Shown here: piece after piece, positions 7,840 to 16,319 of the stretch
Numbering within the stretch: the first letter of the stretch is position 1
Layout: the number at the start of each line of letters is the position of its first letter
DNA from: Phycisphaerales bacterium
Lineage (GTDB): Bacteria; Planctomycetota; Phycisphaerae; Phycisphaerales; SM1A02
Reading direction: 5' to 3'
Length of the DNA: 64,000 bases
Assembly: GCA_022446885.1 (NCBI GenBank)
Contig: JAKVBU010000017.1
Coordinates: forward strand, 22,583 to 86,582
Program-made: the position numbers and the translations under genes
The notes under the pieces: generated by a model
What the model saw: the letters and a program-made list of their open reading frames with translations, nothing else
Databases searched by the model: none
Told to the model about the DNA's origin: nothing

Positions 7840-8663
7840 GCCAAACTGACATGAGCCAAACCATGACAAACACCGCCGGCATGCCCGATGTTCAAGCCCG
7901 TGAAGACCATCGCAAACTCGCCATTGACCGTGTTGGGGTGACCGGCATCCGGTTTCCCGCGACGCTGGCTGTTCGAAGTGGTGGAACGGAGAGCACTGTC
8001 GCCACCGTGAACATGTTTGTCGCGCTCCCTGCCGAGCGCAAGGGCACGCACATGAGCAGATTCCTTGAACTGCTCAATGAGTATCGAGATGGTCTCTCGC
8101 CGGAACGAGTGGTTGACCTGTGCCGACACATGCGGCGCGAACTCGACGCCGAACGAGCCCACATCGAACTGGCCTTCCCCTACTTCATCTCCAAACAGGC
8201 ACCTGCAACTGGGCGTGCCGGGCTCATGGACTACGAAGCAACCATCGTCTGCGAATCGACCGCAGATCTGGATGACGTGGTCCTCGGCGTGACCGTTCCG
8301 GCCACGAGCCTGTGCCCTTGCTCACGCGAGATCAGCGCCTATGGAGCCCACAATCAGCGATGCCTGATTCGGGCCGAGGCCAGATTCACCGAGACTGTCT
8401 GGATCGAAGAGCTCGTGGAGTATGCGGAACGATCCGCCAGTTGCCCCGTCTACAGCGTGCTGAAGCGCCCCGACGAGAAAGTGGTCACCGAGCAAGCCTA
8501 CGACAACCCCAAGTTTGTCGAGGACATCGTGCGAGATCTGGCGACGATGCTGGACGCCGACGATCGAATCACGTGGTTTCATGCTCGCAGCGAGAATCAC
8601 GAGTCGATCCATAGCCACAACGCATGGGCTGAGATCACCAGAGGATCGAACGGCGAGGGCTGA
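7836..8663 (+). CDS. folE2: GTP cyclohydrolase IB (type FolE2)
   Basis: Cytoplasmic enzyme of 275 residues converting GTP to 7,8-dihydroneopterin triphosphate, the entry step to folate and to queuosine precursors. The FolE2 signatures are present: KGTHMSRF, LCPCSREIS with the catalytic cysteine near residue 160, GAHNQR, and ENHESIHSHNAW near the C-terminus, which supplies metal-binding histidine and glutamate. Length fits the family. The GTG start at 7836 overlaps the STAS stop; an ATG at 7851 is the alternative. A strong hairpin follows the stop codon by about 50 bases. Confidence 0.93.
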   Translation: MSQTDMSQTMTNTAGMPDVQAREDHRKLAIDRVGVTGIRFPATLAVRSGGTESTVATVNMFVALPAERKGTHMSRFLELLNEYRDGLSPERVVDLCRHMRRELDAERAHIELAFPYFISKQAPATGRAGLMDYEATIVCESTADLDDVVLGVTVPATSLCPCSREISAYGAHNQRCLIRAEARFTETVWIEELVEYAERSASCPVYSVLKRPDEKVVTEQAYDNPKFVEDIVRDLATMLDADDRITWFHARSENHESIHSHNAWAEITRGSNGEG

Positions 8664-8712
8664 GCGAGTCGCTCCGCCACCTTCCCGTTTCAATTGAGTC
8701 AGCCATCAAATG

Positions 8713-8745
8713 AAGATGGGCGCCAGTCCAACCGGCGCCCATCTT
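8713..8745. terminator. 12-bp hairpin between convergent genes
   Basis: A perfect 12-base-pair stem (AAGATGGGCGCC / GGCGCCCATCTT) with a nine-base loop, 50 bases after the folE2 stop and 23 bases from the end of the opposing gene. It lacks a long T-run but may serve both directions. Confidence 0.65.
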
Positions 8746-8767
8746 GAGAATCTGATGTGGTCAACCC

Positions 8768-9613
8768 TCAGCGAGTCACGGTCGTACCGTAGGGCTCGAT
8801 CGCGCCGGTGCTCGAAAGCCCCCAGCCGCCGCCGTCGTAGTAGGAATCGCCGTACTGGCGGTAGCCCGAGTAGGGGTCATTGATCATGTTGAGTTGGGTA
8901 CGCGTGAGCCCGTGCTCGGCATTGAACTTGTACACGTCCCAATTCCACTTCAGTCGCTGCTGGCGTTGCTTGGCCATGTCCTTGAGCCACTGCTTGTGCC
9001 GTTCCTGTACGACCTTCTGCAGATGCGCTTCCTTGGTGCGGGCGGCCTTCGCGGCCACCTCGCCCTTGGCCAGAATCGCCTTGTGCTCGGCAGTCGCCTT
9101 GTCGTGAGCCCAGCCCATATAGGCATCGACCTTGCCTTGCGACTGAAGGAAGTCGTGCATTCGCTGCACAGCGCTCATCGACGCCTGCAGTTGATCCCAA
9201 GAGGTTCGGGCCAGGTCGGTGTAGGCCTTGATCTTGCGGGTCAGATCACCGGAATCCCCTGACCCAGCGGCACTGTGGGCCTGCACGTTGAGGATGGCCT
9301 GATGCAAGGCCTCCTCAAACGTCATCGCCATGTCGTGGGTGCCTGAGCCCTTGAAGGCGTCGAAGGCTTGCCCCATGCCGTTCTCTTCGATGTAGGAACG
9401 CATCCGCTTCTCACGATCGAGTGACTGCGACAGCGTGCTGTTGGTGGAGGCGGTCATGTCTTCCAAAGCGATCAGATGCGTCTGCTCGGACCCCAGCGAA
9501 GCGGGCCCATTCTGAGGCGCGGCAGGCATCGAGGTCGCCGATGCGCTGACGGGGGTAAGAACAAGCAGAGCACACCCCAGCGAGGCGGATACGGCAAACG
9601 AACGAATTGACAT
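8768..9613 (-). CDS. Secreted alpha-helical hypothetical protein
   Basis: Predicted 281-residue exported protein. The signal peptide runs to about residue 27 (cleavage near VSASA). The mature protein is almost all helical and charged, with a long coiled-coil-like segment from about residue 150 (KATAEHKAILAKGEVAAKAARTK... QRQQRLKW). The C-terminus is glycine- and tyrosine-rich (YSGYRQYGDSYYDGGG). GGAGGGAG precedes the ATG at 9613 by eight bases, which decides the start over an in-frame TTG three bases earlier. No family recognised. Confidence 0.75.
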   Translation of the reverse strand: MSIRSFAVSASLGCALLVLTPVSASATSMPAAPQNGPASLGSEQTHLIALEDMTASTNSTLSQSLDREKRMRSYIEENGMGQAFDAFKGSGTHDMAMTFEEALHQAILNVQAHSAAGSGDSGDLTRKIKAYTDLARTSWDQLQASMSAVQRMHDFLQSQGKVDAYMGWAHDKATAEHKAILAKGEVAAKAARTKEAHLQKVVQERHKQWLKDMAKQRQQRLKWNWDVYKFNAEHGLTRTQLNMINDPYSGYRQYGDSYYDGGGWGLSSTGAIEPYGTTVTR

Positions 9614-9738
9614 CAAGTCTTCTCCCTCCGGGGCTCGCCCGGCTTCACAGGTGAGGCAGGAGTATAGGCTGCCAGCCCCCTCATCAGCAGGCAGGCGGAT
9701 GAGGGGTAGAATCGGTCCCTTCAGTCGAAGGAGGCCAC

Positions 9739-10974
9739 ATGTCCACCCACCAGCTGTCGAGACGAGGAGCCCAGGTTCCTTCCTCTCCCATCCGGGCGCT
9801 GGCAGCCGCAGCGCGGGCCCGCGCCGCGGGCGGCACCCGAGTGCTCTATCTGAATATCGGACAACCAGATGTTCCTACCCCGAAGCCGATGGTGCAGGCC
9901 TATCAGAACTTCGACGACACGGTGCTCGCATACGCCCCAAGCGACGGCTTCCCCGAACTGCGAGAGAAACTCGCCGGCTGGTACACGACGATCGGTGGTA
10001 TGCGGCGGCGTGTTCAGGCTGACGACATCGTGGTGACGACCGGTGGCTCGGAAGCGCTGCTCTTTGCCATGGCGGCCACTACGGATCCGGGCGACTCGAT
10101 CCTCGTATGCGAGCCCTACTACACCAACTACAGCGGATACGCCCAGCTGTTGGGAATCAACACCCGACCTGTGACCTGCACTGCGGATGACAATTGGGTA
10201 GTGAACCCTACGAGGGTCGAAGCTGCGATTGACGACACAACACGAGCGCTTGTCATCCCAACACCAGGCAACCCCACTGGCCGGGTGCTCACTGCCAAGG
10301 AGTTGGAACACCTCGTTTCGATCTGCGACCGGCACGGAATCTTCATGATCAGCGACGAGGTCTATCGAGAACTTGTCTACGACGGGCCGCGCGGCACACG
10401 CGCCCCCTCACTGCTGGACATTGACGGCAGCGACGAACTGGGTGTCGTCATCGACTCTGCCTCCAAACGATGGAGTGCATGCGGCGCTCGTATGGGCTGG
10501 CTGGTGACTCGCAACGGCCAACTGCGGGAGGCCGCCCTTCGATTCGGCCAGGCTCGTCTGTCGCCTGCCACCGTGGATCAATATGCCGTCGCTGCGGCCC
10601 TTGACCTGCCTGCAGCGTGGTACGACGACATGATTGACGAGTACCGCCGCCGCCGCGACACGCTGGTCTCGGCCCTTCACGAACAGGGCCTGGAGGTGAC
10701 TTCACCACAAGGCGCCTTCTATCTGGCTGTGCCATTGCCCATCGACGATGCCGAGGCCTTCTGTCACTGGCTGGTGACCGACTTCGAACTCGATGGTGAG
10801 ACCGTCTGCCTGGCCCCCCTCTCAGGCTTCTATGCAACGCCTGGCGAGGGTCGTGACGAGGTGCGCATGACCTACGTGCTCGAATGTGAGAAGCTCGAGC
10901 GCTGCGCCCGCATCTTGGGCGCGGGCATCAAGGCGTGGTCGGCTCGATCTGAGGGGGAACAGGCTGAGGCGTAA
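9739..10974 (+). CDS. PLP-dependent aminotransferase, class I/II (aspartate aminotransferase type)
   Basis: Cytoplasmic fold-type I aminotransferase of 411 residues. LNIGQPDVPTP is the substrate-binding glycine loop region, VVTTGGSEAL binds the cofactor phosphate, PGNPTGRVL contains the conserved Asn, and DSASKRWSACGARMGW carries the Schiff-base lysine near residue 243. The sequence is of the subgroup that includes aspartate and some aromatic or branched-chain transaminases; substrate cannot be decided. GAAGGAGGCC lies just upstream of the ATG. The last 47 bases overlap the 3' end of the convergent gene at 10928-11413. Confidence 0.88.
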   Translation: MSTHQLSRRGAQVPSSPIRALAAAARARAAGGTRVLYLNIGQPDVPTPKPMVQAYQNFDDTVLAYAPSDGFPELREKLAGWYTTIGGMRRRVQADDIVVTTGGSEALLFAMAATTDPGDSILVCEPYYTNYSGYAQLLGINTRPVTCTADDNWVVNPTRVEAAIDDTTRALVIPTPGNPTGRVLTAKELEHLVSICDRHGIFMISDEVYRELVYDGPRGTRAPSLLDIDGSDELGVVIDSASKRWSACGARMGWLVTRNGQLREAALRFGQARLSPATVDQYAVAAALDLPAAWYDDMIDEYRRRRDTLVSALHEQGLEVTSPQGAFYLAVPLPIDDAEAFCHWLVTDFELDGETVCLAPLSGFYATPGEGRDEVRMTYVLECEKLERCARILGAGIKAWSARSEGEQAEA

Positions 10975-11413
10975 GCGGCGTCCTGAACCAGAGCTTTCCG
11001 CCATCTGGAGACCAGGTACCCAATCGAACCTGTGTGCCGGATGTGCCACCCAAGGCTAGATACCCCTCGCCCGTGACTGACGGACCGAGGGTGGCAACCA
11101 TGCGATCGTCCTTGTCCATCAGAAGCAACTGACCCCCTGAGTTTGGAGCGCCCAACGTCGCCATCAGTTTCCCCGAGGGGTTTCGCAGATGGACCCAAGC
11201 CCCAGATTCATCCGCGGCCAGCTCCACTCGTGCCGTGTGATCGGGGCCGATGATTGTGAGGCCCCGCGTAATCAAGGGTTCAGTGCCTCGCAACGAGTCG
11301 GCACCCACCAAAACCATTGCCACAATGGCCATCCCCAGCCCCAGACATGTAAGCCGAAGTCGGCTCCGAGAACGTTCCAATGACTCGATCCGACTGTCCA
11401 GACTGGGTGGCAT
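10928..11413 (-). CDS. Membrane-anchored coiled-coil / beta-repeat protein (paralogue of 53480-53887)
   Basis: Predicted 161-residue protein: a short charged helix (LDSRIESLERSRSRLR), one membrane span (about residues 20-42), then repeated beta motifs of the form D-x-(S/N)-G-x-x-(L)-x-x-x-G-K-x-x-A-T-L-G, seen in NPSGKLMATLG, KDDRMVATLG and GGTSGTQVRLG. The same layout occurs in the gene at 53480. GGAGAG precedes the ATG by five bases. Topology suggests an anchored periplasmic beta-solenoid-like domain; function unknown. Confidence 0.65.
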   Translation of the reverse strand: MPPSLDSRIESLERSRSRLRLTCLGLGMAIVAMVLVGADSLRGTEPLITRGLTIIGPDHTARVELAADESGAWVHLRNPSGKLMATLGAPNSGGQLLLMDKDDRMVATLGPSVTGEGYLALGGTSGTQVRLGTWSPDGGKLWFRTPLTPQPVPPQIEPTTP

Positions 11414-11438
11414 GGCGACTCTCCTGTGCACGGTGCGG

Positions 11439-11444
11439 TAGGCT
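11439..11444 (+). promoter_or_regulatory. -10-like TAGGCT, leaderless position
   Basis: CGGTAGGCT followed by six bases and the GTG at 11451. It lies in the 37-base gap between two divergent genes. Confidence 0.5.
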
Positions 11445-11450
11445 CGCACC

Positions 11451-12182
11451 GTGCCACAGTGTCTCAACAATTCCCGCCTCGTGACTGCAGCAGCATCGTG
11501 GTGCCTGTGCATGCTTGTTGGCTGTCATCAGGAAACGCCCCATCGAGCGATGCATGAGGGGCTGGTCTTTCATGATGAAGACGGTGACGGCCAGCGGACC
11601 GGGCGTGAGAAGGGGCTGGCTCGCGTGCCCGTTTCCAATGGCCTCGATGTTGTACTCACAGATGTACGGGGCCGGTACCTGATCCCAGATCGGGGCCCTC
11701 GGGCTGCATTCGTCATCGCGCCTCGAGGATGGCGGCAGGCACCCTGCGATCAGGCTGAAGATTTTGCCCTGAAACGATGGCCTATCGACTCGCCCCCGAG
11801 CGTGCATATCGGCGCGACGGTCGCCGGAGCCCCCGCAGCCCATGCCACGGTTGGGTTCGATGACGCAATGGCACCACGGCCCGGCGAGGCCCCAGGGGGC
11901 ACGCTGCCCACAGCGTTCAATGTGGGCGACCTGCACGTGATTGTGGTCAACGACACATTGCCCATCAAAGACACCTGCACGTTCATCGAGGCGGACCTGC
12001 ATCATGCAGGCGCCGCCCGCCCGGTGCTGCTTGTGACATCGAGTGAACAAGAGCCCCTGCGATCGCTACTGGAGAACCGCCCCTTCACGATAGCCGTCGA
12101 CACACTCGGGGGGCCGTCACTGGCGGCAGTGTTGGGTCATGGTGACCAGATTGAGTTGATCGCAGAGCCGTACGCACCATGA
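11451..12182 (+). CDS. Lipoprotein with calcineurin-like phosphoesterase N-terminal (Metallophos_N-like) domain
   Basis: Predicted 243-residue lipoprotein (lipobox MLVGC near residue 25). Residues 38-75, EGLVFHDEDGDGQRTGREKG and VPVSNGLDVVLTDVRGRYLI, match the beta-sandwich that precedes the catalytic domain in one group of secreted calcineurin-like phosphoesterases. The catalytic part appears shortened and degenerate: no clear metallophosphatase GDxHG or GNH motifs are seen after it. It could be a surface-binding remnant. The GTG start follows a leaderless-type hexamer, and the stop overlaps the PP2C gene (ATGA), pointing to joint expression with that sensor phosphatase. Confidence 0.6.
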   Translation: MPQCLNNSRLVTAAASWCLCMLVGCHQETPHRAMHEGLVFHDEDGDGQRTGREKGLARVPVSNGLDVVLTDVRGRYLIPDRGPRAAFVIAPRGWRQAPCDQAEDFALKRWPIDSPPSVHIGATVAGAPAAHATVGFDDAMAPRPGEAPGGTLPTAFNVGDLHVIVVNDTLPIKDTCTFIEADLHHAGAARPVLLVTSSEQEPLRSLLENRPFTIAVDTLGGPSLAAVLGHGDQIELIAEPYAP

Positions 12183-14041
12183 GTATCCGAGCCAAGTTTG
12201 CCCTGATCATGGCGCTGCCGCTGGTGCTGGTGTACGTCGCCTTGAATGTGATGCAGTTCATGGAACTGGGCCGGACCACGCTGAATGAAGAGCGTGGGCA
12301 CGCCAGCACCATGGTGCAGATGCAGTCTGAGGAGGTCAGTGCCTATGCCCGACTCGTTCACCTGCGCGCCAGCGGTGTGCTGGCGACGGTCGAGGCAGTT
12401 GATGCAATCCTGCCCCACCGTCTGAAGGTGTTCCTCAGCGCTGCTGGTGATCCTCCTTGGGTTGCGGGCATCGCCCTGATCGACGCCCGCGGAAAGCCGC
12501 CGCACGAGGAGGTTCTGACAGCGCCTACGCCACAAGTCGATCTCAAGCCCTGCCTGGAAGACGATGCCGTGGGGCGACGTATGCGTCGGACCATGGAGGA
12601 GGCCCTCAAGACGGGGCTCAGCGGATGGAAGTCTGCCGAGCCCAACGCAACTCGAGCCACTCCGATTTTTGTTCGAGTGAATGCTGCGAGAACGATCGCA
12701 GTCGCCATCGCGCTCGACGCTGCCGTCCTGACTGAGCATGTCGTCACGACCGACGATCGGGCCGATCCTTGGCTTGCTGTGGATTCCAATGGCACCGTGA
12801 TTCTCGGCAATCCCCCATCGGTGATCGGTAAACACGTGAGCCAGGTCAACCCCGTGCTGCCCGCGGATGAAACCGCCCGCATCCGCGAGCAGATGATCGC
12901 CAAGAAGAACGGCTCACTTGAGATTGAAGATCCGCGGTACTGGCTGGGGTGGAGTGCCGTCAACAGCACGCCGTGGCGAGTCCTTCTGCCCATCGACATG
13001 CGAGCGATCATGGAGCCCGTCTGGGCGGCCGTCTGGCGCGACGCCATCATCGCCATGGTCGGGCTCGGCGTGAACTTGGCGATCGTCGCCCTCCTTGCAG
13101 GCTTCTTCACACGGCCCATTCGCCGTCTATCAGAGGCCTTCAAGGAAGTTCGAGCCGGTGCATTCGATGTCAGAGTGCCTGTGAAGTCAAAGGATGAGAT
13201 GGGGCAACTGGGGTCGGGCTTCAATGCCATGACTGTGCAACTGGGCGATCTCGTCCGGTCCCATGCCAAAGCGGAGGCCGCCAAGGCTGTACTTGAGCGA
13301 GAGAAGAGCATCGCCAGCGAGATGCAGGAGTCGTTGCTCCCAAGCCCCGATGCACTGCCAGACTCACCCACCGGCCGCGTGCAGGCGCTCATGCGTCCAG
13401 CACTCGCGGTAGGTGGCGACTTCTACGACGCCTGGATGAAAGGTGACTCCATCTGGTTCACGGTGGCTGATGTCTCCGGCAAGGGTGTTGCAGCAGGCCT
13501 GTTCATGGCAGTTGCCACCACCATCCTCAGAGGTGTGCGGCGACATGTTGATGACCCGGCTGAAGCCCTGACCTGGCTCAATGATCGGCTGCTGGAAGGC
13601 GAAGAGGAGCGTCCCGTGTTCCTGACCATGTTCCTGGGGCGTCTGGACCCAGATGGAACGATCGCCTACGCATCAGCCGGGCACCTGCCCGCAATTCGGT
13701 TTGGTAACGGCCAAAAGGCTCACCCACTCGCTGATGCAACGGGCCCGCCACTTGCCATGGCACGTAACGTCGAGTGGACGACAGGCACGCTACAACTGAA
13801 AGCCGGTCAGCATCTGCTCATTTACTCAGACGGGGCAGTCGAGGCACGTCGCAGTGATGGGTCGATGGTTGACATTGACGGGCTGGTGCAGCTGGTTGAG
13901 GAGATTGGCGAGCGATCCGACGAGGAGCGGGTTGAGCGGCTGATTGAGTCGCTCCAGGCGATCGAGACGCACGGCCAATCGGATGACATCACCGTCATGA
14001 GTGTGACGCGGACAGCACGCCACGACGGGGCTACCATCTAG
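12179..14041 (+). CDS. Membrane sensor PP2C (SpoIIE-type) phosphatase with HAMP
   Basis: Inner-membrane signalling protein of 620 residues. A first membrane span (about 8-28) and a second (about 293-318) bracket a 260-residue extracytoplasmic sensor. A HAMP domain follows (FTRPIRRLSEAFKEVRAGAF), then a coiled linker and a SpoIIE/PP2C domain. All metal-binding motifs are present: GGDFYDA, VADVSGKG, ASAGHLPA, YSDGAVEA and SDDITV. It would dephosphorylate a STAS-type antagonist in response to an envelope signal; the STAS protein at 7.5 kb is a candidate partner by proximity only. The ATG overlaps the upstream lipoprotein stop. Confidence 0.92.
   Translation: MSIRAKFALIMALPLVLVYVALNVMQFMELGRTTLNEERGHASTMVQMQSEEVSAYARLVHLRASGVLATVEAVDAILPHRLKVFLSAAGDPPWVAGIALIDARGKPPHEEVLTAPTPQVDLKPCLEDDAVGRRMRRTMEEALKTGLSGWKSAEPNATRATPIFVRVNAARTIAVAIALDAAVLTEHVVTTDDRADPWLAVDSNGTVILGNPPSVIGKHVSQVNPVLPADETARIREQMIAKKNGSLEIEDPRYWLGWSAVNSTPWRVLLPIDMRAIMEPVWAAVWRDAIIAMVGLGVNLAIVALLAGFFTRPIRRLSEAFKEVRAGAFDVRVPVKSKDEMGQLGSGFNAMTVQLGDLVRSHAKAEAAKAVLEREKSIASEMQESLLPSPDALPDSPTGRVQALMRPALAVGGDFYDAWMKGDSIWFTVADVSGKGVAAGLFMAVATTILRGVRRHVDDPAEALTWLNDRLLEGEEERPVFLTMFLGRLDPDGTIAYASAGHLPAIRFGNGQKAHPLADATGPPLAMARNVEWTTGTLQLKAGQHLLIYSDGAVEARRSDGSMVDIDGLVQLVEEIGERSDEERVERLIESLQAIETHGQSDDITVMSVTRTARHDGATI
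14032..14037 (+). promoter_or_regulatory. -10-like TACCAT before eboD
   Basis: TACCAT lies in the last codons of the PP2C gene, nine bases before the GTG at 14047, and could start ebo cluster transcription independently of the phosphatase. Confidence 0.4.
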
Positions 14042-14046
14042 GGTTC

Positions 14047-15213
14047 GTGACCAGTCAGCACACACTCGATGGCGAATTCACCGTGGCGTACCGGCACCGA
14101 GTCCGGTTCGAGCGGGATGCCCTGACGTCGGGCACCGCTCTAGCCGAGTGCCTTGCAACCCCCGACGCCGAACCGGCTCGAACAATTGCAGTACTTGACG
14201 CAGGCCTGGTGGATGCTGCAGGGAACCTGCCGGCCCTTGTGAAGGGCTGGTTCGAGAAGAACGCTAGGGTCGCGACGCTCTCTGCCGACCCCATGGTGCT
14301 GCCAGGCTCAGAGGCCGCCAAAGATGGATTGGCGCCGGTGGTTGAGCCGTTGCTTGCGTCCATCGCCCGCGGTGCCCTCTGCCGCCGTTCGAATGTGCTG
14401 GCGATCGGAGGCGGAGCGTTCCTGGACGCTGCCTCGCTGGCCGCTTCGCTCGCCCACCGCGGTCTGCGCTGCGTGCGCATGCCGACGACCACATTGGCAC
14501 AGGGCGATGCGGGCATTGGCGTGAAGAACGGCGTCAATCTGCCCGGCCTGCCCGGACCCAAAAACCTCATGGGCACCTTCGACGTGCCCTCGGGCGTTGT
14601 GAATGATCCGACCTTGCTGGCAACCCTCGACGATGTGCACTGGCGCAGTGGGCTTGCAGAGTCCATCAAAGTGGCACTGGTCAAGGATGTCGGCCTGCTT
14701 GGTTTGGTCGAGTCATCAACTGATGCACTGCTCGCCCGAGATCTTGACGCCATGGAAGCGGTGCTCATCAGGACCGCCGAACTCCATGTTCGACACATCA
14801 CTGAAGGCGGTGATCCGTTCGAAGCCCAGTTGGCGCGACCGTTGGACTTCGGCCACTGGATCGCCCACGAATTGGAAGTGCAATCTCACTGGTTGGTGCC
14901 GCACGGAGAAGCGGTCGCTCTGGGCATGATGGTTGACCTCCATCTTGGGGAGTCGATGGGAATCACCGCTGAGGGAACAGCCGATCGAGTCGATCGCCTG
15001 CTGCGACAGCTCGGCTTTCTCTCATGGCGGCTGGATTCCCTCGAGCCGTCTGCCCTGATGTCCGGGCTTGAGCACTTCCGCCAGCATCTTGGCGGTCAAT
15101 TGACGATCTGCATGATCGAGACGCCCGGGCGGGCCGTGGACATCCATGCCGTCGATCTCGATGCCGCCAGAGCAGCGGTTGAGTGCGTGTGTGGCAACCT
15201 TGTCGGCCGCTAG
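14047..15213 (+). CDS. eboD: EboD-like 3-dehydroquinate synthase family sugar-phosphate cyclase
   Basis: Cytoplasmic NAD- and metal-dependent cyclase of 388 residues in the AroB superfamily. NAD-binding GGGAFLDAASLAASLAHRG (near residue 120), PTTTLAQGDAGIGVKNG, the metal ligands in GLAESIKVAL, FGHWIAHELE and VPHGEAVALGM are all in place, so it should be active. Housekeeping AroB normally sits with aromatic biosynthesis genes; here it opens a run of genes matching the ebo cluster, where the cyclase is EboD. That context is why I call EboD. GTG start, six bases after the PP2C stop. Confidence 0.75.
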   Translation: MTSQHTLDGEFTVAYRHRVRFERDALTSGTALAECLATPDAEPARTIAVLDAGLVDAAGNLPALVKGWFEKNARVATLSADPMVLPGSEAAKDGLAPVVEPLLASIARGALCRRSNVLAIGGGAFLDAASLAASLAHRGLRCVRMPTTTLAQGDAGIGVKNGVNLPGLPGPKNLMGTFDVPSGVVNDPTLLATLDDVHWRSGLAESIKVALVKDVGLLGLVESSTDALLARDLDAMEAVLIRTAELHVRHITEGGDPFEAQLARPLDFGHWIAHELEVQSHWLVPHGEAVALGMMVDLHLGESMGITAEGTADRVDRLLRQLGFLSWRLDSLEPSALMSGLEHFRQHLGGQLTICMIETPGRAVDIHAVDLDAARAAVECVCGNLVGR

Positions 15214-15216
15214 GAT
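15211..15216 (+). promoter_or_regulatory. -10-like TAGGAT, leaderless position
   Basis: CGCTAGGAT overlaps the eboD stop codon and ends six bases before the ATG at 15223. Confidence 0.45.
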
Positions 15217-15222
15217 GCGGGC

Positions 15223-15519
15223 ATGTCCGATGCGCGATGTCCGTTGAACGCCGCCGAAATCGTCGATGCCTACTTTCTTGAGCACCGGGCGAAGGTGCTC
15301 GATATCGCGGCCTTTCTGGATCGAATTGACCGGGCTGCCGACGCTCCCGCCGCGATGGACTACCGCGTTGCAGCCCTGATCGAGTGCATCGCCTTGCTGC
15401 TCGATGGAGAAGGTGATCGGGCTCGTCGCATTCAGGAGCGTCTCAGCGACCGAACGAGCGAACCCGTGGACCGTGCCCCGATGCAGGGTGCGATGGGTGC
15501 CCCGGAGGCTGACGGGTGA
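15223..15519 (+). CDS. Small helical protein in the EboA position of the ebo cluster
   Basis: Predicted 98-residue cytoplasmic protein, mainly helical: YFLEHRAKVLDIAAFLDRID at residues 14-33, DYRVAALIECIALLLDGEGD, then RRIQERLSDRT and a short flexible tail. It lies between eboD and eboB and overlaps eboB by GTGA. EboA proteins I know of are roughly twice as long, and I see no convincing sequence match, so it may be a shortened EboA, a functional replacement, or a lineage-specific subunit. Confidence that it is a gene is high; identity is open. Confidence 0.75.
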   Translation: MSDARCPLNAAEIVDAYFLEHRAKVLDIAAFLDRIDRAADAPAAMDYRVAALIECIALLLDGEGDRARRIQERLSDRTSEPVDRAPMQGAMGAPEADG

Positions 15520-16319
15520 GCTACATCGACCCGCACATCCACATGGTCTCTCGTACCACCGACGACTATCGCCGCATGGCGCAGGCTGGATGCGTCGCAA
15601 TCACAGAGCCCGCCTTCTGGGCCGGGTTCGACCGATGCAGCGTGGAGGGATTCAGGGACTACTTCCGTCAACTTACGCAGGTCGAGCCAGCGCGTTCCGC
15701 TCGTTACGGCATCGCCCACCACACATGGCTCTGCATCAATCCCAAAGAGGCGGAAGATGCCGGGTTTGCCCGTGAAGTCATGTCGATCATTCCGGAGTTC
15801 CTCGATGCACCGAATGTGCTCGGGATCGGCGAGATTGGGCTGAACAAGAATTCCCGCAATGAACTGCAGGTGCTGGAAGCTCATCTGGCGCTCGCTGCAG
15901 CGCACGATCTGCTGGTGCTTGTGCACACACCGCATCTGGAGGACAAGCTCAAGGGCACCATGCTCATCATGGACGCCGTTGCCAATGCCGGCCTCGATCC
16001 TGACCGAGTATTGATTGACCACGTTGAGGAGCACACGGTTGGAGCTGTGCTCGACCGGGGCTTCTGGGCTGGCATGACGCTGTATCCAGACACCAAGTGC
16101 ACGCCACAGCGAGCCGTAGACATTCTCGAGCGATGGGGCATGAACCGCATCTGGATGAACAGCGCCGGCGACTGGGGAGACTCGGATCCTCTGGCCGTAC
16201 CCAAGGCTCGCATGGAAATGCGAAGGCGTCGGCACTCCGCCGAGTCCATCAGGCGAATCACGTTCGACAACCCCGTGGCATTTCTGTCTCGAAGCGGCAA
16301 CTTCCGGATCGATGCCTGA
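15516..16319 (+). CDS. eboB: EboB-like TatD/amidohydrolase family protein
   Basis: Cytoplasmic metal-dependent hydrolase fold of 267 residues. The N-terminal YIDPHIHM gives the D-x-H-x-H metal site, GIGEIGLNK supplies the glutamate, LVHTPH and IDHVEEHT the two histidines, and SAGDWGDSDP the final aspartate, a TatD-like arrangement. TatD proteins proper are DNases; in ebo clusters the member is EboB, with undefined substrate. GTG start overlapping the preceding stop and an eight-base overlap with eboE (ATGCCTGA) show tight coupling. Confidence 0.8.
   Translation: MSYIDPHIHMVSRTTDDYRRMAQAGCVAITEPAFWAGFDRCSVEGFRDYFRQLTQVEPARSARYGIAHHTWLCINPKEAEDAGFAREVMSIIPEFLDAPNVLGIGEIGLNKNSRNELQVLEAHLALAAAHDLLVLVHTPHLEDKLKGTMLIMDAVANAGLDPDRVLIDHVEEHTVGAVLDRGFWAGMTLYPDTKCTPQRAVDILERWGMNRIWMNSAGDWGDSDPLAVPKARMEMRRRRHSAESIRRITFDNPVAFLSRSGNFRIDA

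Noticed and set aside
14047..15213. Housekeeping aroB
   Set aside because: The fold and motifs are those of 3-dehydroquinate synthase, but the five following genes match ebo partners. Housekeeping AroB cannot be fully excluded without profile scores.
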